Shown here piece by piece: positions 1-8,300 of a stretch of DNA of 12,502 nucleotides. Numbering within the stretch: position 1 is the first letter of the stretch; each line of letters opens with the position of its first letter. Below the pieces are notes generated by a model, which was given only the letters and a program-made list of their open reading frames with translations, was not told the DNA's origin and did no database searches. Made by a program: the position numbers and the translations under genes. The stretch comes from an uncultured Bacteroidales bacterium (GTDB lineage: Bacteria; Bacteroidota; Bacteroidia; Bacteroidales; F082): positions 1 to 12,502 of the forward strand of contig CALEMB010000062.1 in NCBI GenBank assembly GCA_937902805.1, in the 5' to 3' direction.

Positions 1-113
1 AAGCCCGCGTCAACCGCACACTGGGTTCGATGCCGCACTTCTACGAGGCCTTCGAAGTCTTGCCTGAAAACAAAATGTATATCGCTCCTGAAGAGCGTGC
101 TGCGATTTGGTAA
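1..113 (+). CDS. M13-family metallopeptidase, C-terminal end (partial)
   Basis: This is the 3' end of a gene that starts before the window. Reading in the frame of the TAA at 111-113 gives 36 residues beginning ARVNRTLGSM and ending ERAAIW. The pattern RVN-x-x-L-x-x-M/L-P-x-F-x-E-A-F, then M-Y, and a final R-x-x-I/V-W is the conserved C-terminus of M13 zinc endopeptidases (neprilysin, endothelin-converting enzyme, bacterial PepO). In that family the RVN arginine helps bind the substrate carboxylate, and the terminal tryptophan closes the fold. The catalytic HExxH and ExxxD motifs lie upstream and cannot be checked here. Bacteroidota members are usually exported peptidases; that is family knowledge, not seen here. 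A hairpin follows 14 nt after the stop. Confidence 0.85.
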   Translation, partial: ARVNRTLGSMPHFYEAFEVLPENKMYIAPEERAAIW

Positions 114-126
114 TCAATTTAATATT

Positions 127-158
127 ATGTAGAGACGCAAGAATTTGCGTCTCTACAT
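127..158. repeat. Perfect 14-bp palindrome (GAGACGC-type), possible terminator or dispersed repeat
   Basis: Arms at 127-140 and 145-158 are perfectly complementary (14 bp, core GTAGAGACGCAA) around a GAAT loop. The element lies between the peptidase stop (113) and the acyltransferase start (168), and a T-rich stretch (TTGTTTTATT, 158-167) follows it on the + strand. It could therefore end or attenuate transcription from the peptidase gene. From memory, GTAGAGACGC palindromes of this kind occur as dispersed intergenic repeats in Bacteroidota and cyanobacteria. A REP/MITE-like element is thus an equal possibility, but copy number cannot be judged from one window. Confidence 0.7.
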
Positions 159-167
159 TGTTTTATT

Positions 168-749
168 ATGGGAAAATTCAAGAGATTCATAGGCAAAATC
201 GGCCTTAAACTCGGTGGTTGGACCACCGTCAAGGAGGCCCCTGACGACCTCGGCAACGCCGTCTGTATCATGGCACCACACACCGCCATTGAGGATTTCT
301 TTGTCGGCTTGGCCTATTATTGGTACTACGACGTCAAGTTCAAGGTGATGATGAAACAGGAGTTTTTCAAGCCCGTCATTGGCTGGCTGTTGAAGAAATT
401 GGGCGGCATCCCCGTCAACCGTGGCCATCAAAATCACCTTGTGGACCAGATGGTGGAGATGTTTAGCCAAAACAAAGACACCCAACTCGTCATCTGCCCC
501 GAAGGCACGCGTAAGGCCGTAAAACACTGGAAAAAAGGCTTCTATGTCATTGCCGAAGGTGCCCATGTGCCCATCGTGCTCGGCTATATCGACTACAAAA
601 AGAGAGTTTGCGGCATGGGTGGTGTCTTTTATCCCACTGGCGACTACGACAAGGATTTGGCCGAAATATGGGATTTCTATAAAGACATCAAAGCCAAGCA
701 TCCCGAAGGTTTCAACCTTGACGAGCAATACAGAAACGCAGAGAAATGA
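168..749 (+). CDS. PlsC-like 1-acylglycerol-3-phosphate acyltransferase family protein
   Basis: A 193-residue protein of the PlsC/LPLAT acyltransferase superfamily, which transfers a fatty acyl group from acyl-ACP or acyl-CoA to a lysophospholipid-like acceptor at the inner membrane. The catalytic HX4D motif is PHTAIED (His38, Asp43). GGIPVNRG (79-86) is the acceptor-phosphate block, CPEGTRK (110-116) the EGTR block, and the proline in HVPIVLG (133-139) the fourth block. The length suits the compact single-domain subgroup. No clear transmembrane helix is visible; the N-terminus is basic and amphipathic. ATG168 has no Shine-Dalgarno sequence, as is common in Bacteroidota. The stop overlaps the next start (ATGA, 746-749), so the two products are probably made together. 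The true acceptor is uncertain: phosphatidic acid synthesis, ornithine-lipid synthesis or phospholipid repair are all possible. Confidence 0.85.
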   Translation: MGKFKRFIGKIGLKLGGWTTVKEAPDDLGNAVCIMAPHTAIEDFFVGLAYYWYYDVKFKVMMKQEFFKPVIGWLLKKLGGIPVNRGHQNHLVDQMVEMFSQNKDTQLVICPEGTRKAVKHWKKGFYVIAEGAHVPIVLGYIDYKKRVCGMGGVFYPTGDYDKDLAEIWDFYKDIKAKHPEGFNLDEQYRNAEK

Positions 750-2203
750 TTGACCTGACTACAAAAATCCACGACAAGTTTACCATCGAATTCAAGGTGG
801 GGTTCAACACAAGTGCTGCCATCAAGCCAATGAAATACAGCGACTTTGTGATGAACACCTGGATTTTTGTGCCCAACAGCCTCGACATCAACGCTGCGAA
901 ATACAGCAAAGACGATTTCTACCGCGACCTTAAGTCCGTTGTACGCCTCATCACGCCCTCGTATAGCCTTCATGATTTGGCCAATGACGAGCTGCTGCTG
1001 CCCAACCAGTCGCTGATTTCGAGCTTCAACGAAATACTTGGCGAGCCTGACGAAACGCAAGACCTTTTCCATTCTATCAAGATGTATTGCGCTATCGCAA
1101 AAAGTGCTTTCCGTGATGAATGCGCTGCCGTGTCGCAACAGTCTGATGCCACTGAAAGAAAAGAATCCTGCCTTCATTTTCTTGAGAATGGTAGCAAAAT
1201 CGTGAATCGTTTCCGCAACCTACTCGACAAACTGAAGGATCAAGAAGGTAGCGAAAGGACAAAACAGGTATTCGCTTATGGAGACGAATTTTTAAGCAAC
1301 GTTCTGGAAAAATATGCCTACCGTCTTCGCGATGCCATCCGCCTCGACCACCCCGAGGATTATCCCGAGCTTGAAACGCATTTCAAAGACATCCTGCTCC
1401 CAGAGCGTGCCTACCGAGAACAGCAAGGCTACCTCAGCGTAAAAGCCGACGACATTCATGGCAATGAGGACTTCGTTTTTAGAGCTAGTTTGCTAAAAAA
1501 ATTCTCCGAAAGCGACCTCTACCTCAACGCCACCAAGCGCAAAAACACCTTCCTTGTCGAGCAGATTTTGTATAGCTTGGCCGCAGGTGCCGCCATGGTG
1601 GTGGCCACCTTGTCGTCGTTCTTCTTCCAACAGAGATACGGTAATTTCACCCTGCCTTTTCTTATCGCACTAGTTATCAGTTACATGTTCAAGGACAGGC
1701 TGAAAGACTGGCTACGGCTTATCTTTGCACGACGCGTCAGCAACAAGGTATTCGACACCCGCACCGACTTTCGCATCAAAGGTCGGTATATTGGTTGGAG
1801 CAAGGACAGTGTCGACTTCGTGGACAGCGACACCATTCTGCCCGAGGTGATGGAACTTCGTAACCGTAACCCTCTCTTTGCCGAAGTCAGCGGTAAAGAT
1901 GAAAAAGTACTACTTTTCCGCAAAAAGGTACAGTTATGGCCCCATGAACTGGCCAAAGCCAGCCCTTTCCCAATGAAAGGCATCAACGACATTCTTCGTT
2001 ACAACATTACAGAGTACACCAGAAAGATGGACAATCCGAGTTTCCCACTCTCCGGGACTTGGGAAGACAACCAACACAAACCCATCGAAGGCAAGAAAAT
2101 CTACCGCCTCACTTTCGTCATGCAATGCGTATATGAAGGCAAGACCGAATACAAGCGCGTGGTGGTGCGCTGCGACAGAAACGGCATTGTCGACGTGAAA
2201 TGA
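746..2203 (+). CDS. Unknown protein with a two-helix membrane segment, coupled to the acyltransferase
   Basis: A 485-residue protein that I cannot assign to a named family. Residues 1-260 are mostly hydrophilic and mixed alpha/beta, with a charged helical stretch at about 150-205. Residues 270-294 (VEQILYSLAAGAAMVVATLS) and about 300-315 (NFTLPFLIALVISYMF) form a helical hairpin across the membrane. Residues 318-485 are again soluble, with many basic residues just after the second helix (about 317-332), suggesting that both soluble parts face the cytoplasm. There is no signal peptide. The C-terminal 45 residues look beta-rich (YRLTFVMQCVYEG...RVVVRCD). The start ATG746 overlaps the upstream TGA in ATGA, indicating translational coupling to the PlsC-like gene. 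That gives the only functional hint: a possible role with membrane lipids. It is not a recognised enzyme. Confidence 0.75.
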   Translation: MIDLTTKIHDKFTIEFKVGFNTSAAIKPMKYSDFVMNTWIFVPNSLDINAAKYSKDDFYRDLKSVVRLITPSYSLHDLANDELLLPNQSLISSFNEILGEPDETQDLFHSIKMYCAIAKSAFRDECAAVSQQSDATERKESCLHFLENGSKIVNRFRNLLDKLKDQEGSERTKQVFAYGDEFLSNVLEKYAYRLRDAIRLDHPEDYPELETHFKDILLPERAYREQQGYLSVKADDIHGNEDFVFRASLLKKFSESDLYLNATKRKNTFLVEQILYSLAAGAAMVVATLSSFFFQQRYGNFTLPFLIALVISYMFKDRLKDWLRLIFARRVSNKVFDTRTDFRIKGRYIGWSKDSVDFVDSDTILPEVMELRNRNPLFAEVSGKDEKVLLFRKKVQLWPHELAKASPFPMKGINDILRYNITEYTRKMDNPSFPLSGTWEDNQHKPIEGKKIYRLTFVMQCVYEGKTEYKRVVVRCDRNGIVDVK

Positions 2204-2233
2204 TGTTTTCTTGCCAAAGTTATCAACAACCAA

Positions 2234-2255
2234 TGTTGAAAACACTGTTGAAAAC
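2234..2255 (+). repeat. Two 10-bp direct repeats TGTTGAAAAC upstream of the giant gene
   Basis: TGTTGAAAAC occurs at 2234-2243 and again at 2246-2255, a 12-bp period close to one helical turn. A nearby TTATCAACA (2220-2228) supplies the inverted half-site TCAACA, which can form a 6-bp stem with the first repeat. The cluster sits about 40 bp upstream of the proposed -7 box of the giant gene, where an activator or repressor site would be expected. The function is unproven. Confidence 0.4.
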
Positions 2256-2272
2256 TAATTGACTTTCAGTGC

Positions 2273-2301
2273 TTTCTACCTGAGGCTTTTTCCTAATTTT
2301 G
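2273..2301 (+). promoter_or_regulatory. Probable Bacteroidota-type promoter of the giant T9SS protein gene
   Basis: TAATTTTG at 2294-2301 matches the Bacteroidota -7 consensus TAnnTTTG. The upstream element is weak: TTTC at 2273-2276, 17 nt away, in place of TTTG. Transcription would begin near 2306-2308, giving a short AT-rich leader before ATG2342 or ATG2369. No other TAnnTTTG is present in the 2204-2341 intergenic region. Confidence 0.5.
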
Positions 2302-2341
2302 AGCACTTATTCTTATTCGAAATTTATCGAATTAAATCATT

Positions 2342-5300
2342 ATGTATCAAATATTTAACTTTCACTTAATGAAACGCACATTTATTTTTATGTTGATGGC
2401 ACTATTGCTATTGACAAGGTTAAGCCTTAAGGCGCAGACCTACACATGGGAAAGTACTCCTTTATCGGAGCTTACCACTTCTGATGTATTTGTTATTGTT
2501 GGCAACAACGGTTCCGACTATGCAATGACAAACGACCATGGGACCTCTAGTGCTCCCGCCGTTTCCGCAGTTTCGGTTAGCGGTAACACGCTCACCGGCA
2601 CCATCGCCGATAACATTCAATGGACCATTAGCGGCAACGCTACCGACGGTTACACGTTCTATCCCAATGGTTCCACTGATACTTGGTTGTATTGCACCAA
2701 CTCCAACAATGGTGTGCGAGTTGGAACCAACACCAATAACATTTTTACGGTACAATCGGAAACTGGATACATGGTCAATCAGGCTACTTCCCGTTATATT
2801 GGCATATACAACAGCCAAGACTGGAGATGTTATACTAGCATAAATGCCAATATCCAGAACCAGACATTCACATACTATAAGAGAGTCAATGGATCCAGCT
2901 CGACTCCCTATATCACCGCTGAGAATGTTGAAATTGAATACGACGCTCCAAATGGTGAAATAGAATACACCGTCAACAATCCTGTTGCAGGAGGTGAATT
3001 GTCAGCAACCACTTCATCTGACTGGCTCATCCTTGGAACAGTCGAAACAACGGTGCCTTTCACCTGTTCCGTCAACCCCACGGCAGCAGAGCGCACCGCT
3101 TCCGTCACCTTGACCTACACCTACAACACCGATCAAACCGTCACAAAAAATGTTACTGTGACACAAGAAGGTAACCCTGATATAGTGAACAACATATCAG
3201 ATATCACTGAAGCCGGCACATACGTTGTGCAAGGCACCATCGTGGCCAAGAGCACTAGAGGCTTCATTGTAGGCGACGGTACGGGTTATATCTATTATTA
3301 CAACACAAGCTATCCCCAGTCCGATTATGTCATTGGCAACATGGTCAAATTGTCCGGCGCTGTTACCATCTATGGTGGCGTGTATGAATTCACTAACACC
3401 GCAGTGGTCACGGCTGCTTCCACCTCCAGCTATGTAGAGGAAGAGCCCACCGTTATCACTGGTGCCGAGATGGACGACAGAGTCGCTTCTGCCAACCCTG
3501 CACAGCTTTCGAATTATGTCCAATATGTTGGAACGCTTTCCGTAAGCGGCACTCACTATAACATCACCGATATTGAGGGTGCCACCACGGCTCAAGGAAG
3601 TATTTCCTACCCCATTGACACGGATTTCGCTTCACTGGATGGACAAGAAGTCGTAGTGAAAGGTTACTATGTCGGCATCTCCTCCAGCCAGTATTATAAC
3701 ACTATGATTGGCAGCGTTGAAGAGAATGTGGTTCTTAACCCTACTTTAACCGTTACTCCTGATCAACTCACTGGTTTCCAATACACCTTCCAAGCTGGTC
3801 CTTCGGAGACCCAAAGCATCACCGTGACGGGCAGCGACCTTATTGAAAACGTTACCGTCACCGTCTCGCAGAACTTCGAAGTATCAACAACTTCCGACGG
3901 CACCTATTCCAACTCGATGAGCCTTACGCCTACCGATGGTTCGGTCAGCCAGACACTTTATGTTAGGATGAAAGCCAGCTTGAGCGTTGATTCCTACACG
4001 GGCACCATAAGCCTCACCTGTGGAGAACTGAGTCAAAGTGTTACCTTGAGCGGTACCGTTAGCGAGCAGCCCATAGCTGAAGTCCCGACCTTCTCCCCTG
4101 TTGGCGGCACTTTCCTAGTCGGACAGATTGTCACACTCAGCACCACGACTGCCGATGCCACTATCTATTACACCCTTGACGACACCGACCCAACGGAAAG
4201 CAGTGCTGTCTATAGCGCTCCCATTGAAGTGAACACCACCACAACCATCAAGGCTATGGCTGTCGCTTCAGGCTATGCCAACAGTGCCATTGCCTCGGCC
4301 ACCTATACCATCAACGAGCCTATCACCATCGCCGAAGCCCATGCCCTTGAAGCCAACGAATATGCCTGCGTGGAAGGCGTGGTCACCTTCATAGACGGCC
4401 GCAATGTGTATGTGCAAGACGAATCCGCTGGCATTGTCCTTTACCTTAATAATAATACGGTGCCTTCCGATTTGGCGATTAGCAACAAGGTGCGTGCCTA
4501 CGGCAAGCGTGCTACATATAACGGCCTCATTGAGCTGAGTGCAATCAATGGTGGCAACGACAACGAATTCACCATCCTCTCCACCAGCAACCCACTTCCT
4601 CTGGCGATAAAGACCATCTCTGAAATCAATGAAGACTTTGCCGGGAACAACCTCTTGCAATCCACACGCCTGAAAATTCAGGATGCAATCATCGGTGCCA
4701 TCAACACCAGTGGCAACACGCCCATCATGCAAGATGGCAACAGCCTCAACATCTATCATATTCCTACCGTTGACGGTTTGGTTGAAGGCGATATCGTTAC
4801 GGTCGTGGGCATCCTTGGATGCTATAACGCGCCTCAACTGCGTGTTCTCAGTGCCAACGATGTGCAATATGCCCATCGTCCTACCATTAGCGCCACACCG
4901 ACTTCCCTCGGTGGCATGACATACGACTATGTTGACGGTGGCCCGTCCGAAATCACCAGCTTTGAATTAAGCGGAAGCACACTCAGCGGCCCTGTCATGA
5001 TTTATCCTTCCGAAAGCTTCGAGGTGTCCACTTTGGGCGGCGGCTTGTTCGTTTCCGAAAATCCTACCACCGTCTTTAGTCCTATCGATTTCTCAGGCAT
5101 TAATATCTATGTGCGCATGAAGGCGAACCTTGAACCTGGCATCTACACCGAACAAATCTATGGCGTCTCATCAGGCGCCGACACATTATTTGTCAGTGTT
5201 TCCGGCACTGTTGTTGGTGAAGATCCTACGCCTCCTACTCCACCCACACCTCCCACTGAAGGCGGTTATGTCCGCATCAGCAACTTAAGCGACCTGGTAG

Positions 5301-8300
5301 AAGGCAGTTATGTAGTCGTTGCCGCACGCTTCGACGAAAACGCAAGCGAGTACTACGCCATGAGCAATACCGCTTCGGGCAAGCCCACGGGGGTGTTGTT
5401 TACTTCAGAGCTTTCGAGCGACAATGAGGTTTTACCTGCCACCATCACGGACGAAGAAGACAGCTATTATTGGATTATTGGAATGACCGGCAATGGTTAC
5501 ACCTTCACCAATGCAAACGGCGATGTGATGGGTTACAGCAGTGGTACCAATTTCGCCACGGGCGGTGAAAATATTGAGTGGATTATCACAAATGAAACTT
5601 CAGGAGAAGGTACGATGGTGCCAAATTACACAGGCTTCGTAATCACTAATGTGAACAACAATGGAAGAGCTTTCGCTTTAAACAACAGCTACAACTTTGG
5701 CCCTTACGCAAAATCCAATATGACCGGTTCACAAGCTGGCAATTACAACTTCTACCTTGACCTCTTCGTGAAGACCGAAGGTATTGAGCCGCCCACACCT
5801 GTGGTGGCCACACCTACCTTCACCCCTGACGCTGGCACTTATTATGAGGAACAAACGGTGAGCATTGTTTGCACCACTGAGGATGCCACCATCCACTACA
5901 CGCTCGACGGCAGCGACCCGACCGAGGAATGTCCCGTCTACGACGCTCCTTTGACCATCAGCGAGACCACTACCATCAAGGCCGTTGCCATGAAGGAAGG
6001 CTATGATGACAGCGACATCGCTGAAGCCACCTATACTATCCAACTCGGTGTGGTTGTCATCTTCAACCAAGACTGGGAAGGCGAAATGAATGGCTGGTCC
6101 TTCGTCAGTGTTGAAGGCGATGAAACATGGAGCATTGCTCAAACTAGTGGCAACCACTATTCCAAGATGAACGGTTACAGCGCTGGAGCGAACCATGCCA
6201 ACGAAGACTGGTGTATCTCCCCTGCCTTCAACCTTGATGCTTACGACAATCCCGTGTTGACTTTCCGCACGGCAATGAACTATACGGGCAACGACCTTGA
6301 GGTGTTCTTCTCCAACGACTACGACGGCGAAGACCCGACCGAGGCCACTTGGACCGCTTTGACCTGCGAACTCTCAACGGGAGGCTACGCTTGGGTTGAA
6401 TCGGGTGCCATCGACCTGAGCAGCTTCAGCGGAACAGAATGCTACATCGGCTTCAAGTACACATGTACAGAAGAAAGTGCTGCTGCTTGGGAAGTCGATG
6501 ACATCCTGCTGGTCGGCCAAACCAGTGCCCCAGTTGTGACGGTCACTCCGCTTGCCTTGGCAGGATTCACTTACATTGAAGGCAATGGCCCGTCAGTTGA
6601 ACAGAGTTTCACCGTCAGCGGTCTCAACCTGAGTGCCGACATCACTATCACCGAAGCTGCAAACTTTGAAATCTCAATGGCATCGGGTGATGACTTCGAA
6701 GCCCAAAGCACCATCACCTTGACACCCAGCAACGGCAATGTTGAGGAGACCACCATCTACGTCCGCATGAAAGCAGGATTGACCGTCGGCGATTACAACG
6801 ATGAAGACATCACCATCACCTGCGACGATGTCGATGACCTTGAAGTGACTTGCAATGGTTCTGTCAGCGAGCAGCCCGTTCCGGGAGGCGACTATGTCCG
6901 CATCAGCGACGCGGGCACGCTGGTGGCTGGCAACCAAGTCATTTTGGCAGCCCGTTACAACGAGACTGCCAATGCCTACCTCGCCTTTGCCAACGTCCCG
7001 ACGAGCGGCAAGCTTGCCACCACAGAATTCACCAGTGCGATGAACGGCACCGACGAAATCATCCCCACCAGTATCCTCACCGATGAAGACAGCTATTATT
7101 GGACCGTAGGTATCACCGAAGATGGATACACCTTCACCAACACCAACGGCGATATGATCAGCTACGGCAACAGTGGCACCAATTTCACTATAAACGGTGA
7201 GAAGTCCGTCTGGACCATTGCCTCAGGCATCTCTTCTCCCGAGAGTATGGTACCCGATTACTTCGGCTTCAACATCATCAATGCCACCACTGACACACGA
7301 GCCTTTGCTCTGCGCACCACCGACACTGAGAGCATCGTGAAAGCCTACGCCACCAGCAACACGAACAGCAGCGAGTATAATTTCTTCCTCGACATTTTCA
7401 TGCAAGGCGAAGGCGGAGTGCCACCCACTCCCACTGTGGCCACACCTACCTTCACTCCTGCCGCCGGTACTTACTACGAGACCCAAGATGTGACCATCAG
7501 CTGTGCCACCACTGGTGCTACCATTTATTACAGTCTTGACTCCGAGATAGGTCCTTGGAACGAATACGAAGAAGCCGTCACCATCGACGAAAGCATGACC
7601 ATCTGGGCTTACGCCGAGAAGGCAGGCTACAACGACAGTCCTGTCGTCAGTGCTGAATACATCATCCAGAACAATCTCACCATCATCTTCAACCAAGACT
7701 GGGAAGACGACTGGAACGGCTGGACCGAGGTCAGCGTTTTGGGCGACACCACGAGTTGGGTCATCGCCGAGCACAACGGCAACCACTACGCCTATATGAA
7801 CGCCCACAACCAAGGAGAAAATGAAGATTGGCTCATCTCTCCCGCCTTCGATTTGAACACCTACCCCGATGCCATGCTGACCTTCGTCACCGCGCGTAAC
7901 TACAATGGTCCCGAGATTGAGGTGTTCTTCTCCAACAACTACGACGGCGAAGACCCGAACACGGCCACTTGGGTGCCGCTGACTTGCGAACTCTCCACTG
8001 GCAGTTGGAACTGGACCGAATCCGGAGAAATCAGCCTCGAAAGCTTCGAAGGCTCGAACTGCTATATCGCTTTCAAGTACACCAGCACTGAAGACACTGC
8101 TGCTGCTTGGGAAGTCGACGACATTATGCTCGTTTCGGGTGCTGAGCCTCCCGTCCCGATTCCGACTTTGACGGCTACACCTAGTATTATTAATGGCCTT
8201 GACTACACGGAAAGCGAAGGTCCTTCCGAGTCGCAATCTTATACCTTGACGGCTGCCAACCTAGAAGGCGAAGGCAATGTCACGGTGACGGCTAGCGAAG

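Noticed and set aside
153..728. A 191-codon minus-strand frame opposite the acyltransferase
   Set aside because: The + strand frame carries all four acyltransferase motifs and couples to the next gene. The minus frame has no motif and no promoter.
2220..2255. A replication origin, from the DnaA-box-like TTATCAACA and TGTTGAAAAC repeats
   Set aside because: There is only one imperfect box, no AT-rich unwinding region with several boxes, and no dnaA or other origin-type genes nearby.
7223..8236. A long open frame on the minus strand (337 codons) opposite the giant gene
   Set aside because: It lies wholly inside the giant gene, its translation is low-complexity (Val/Gly/Asp-rich) with no recognisable domain, and other such frames occur along the same gene because of its codon bias.
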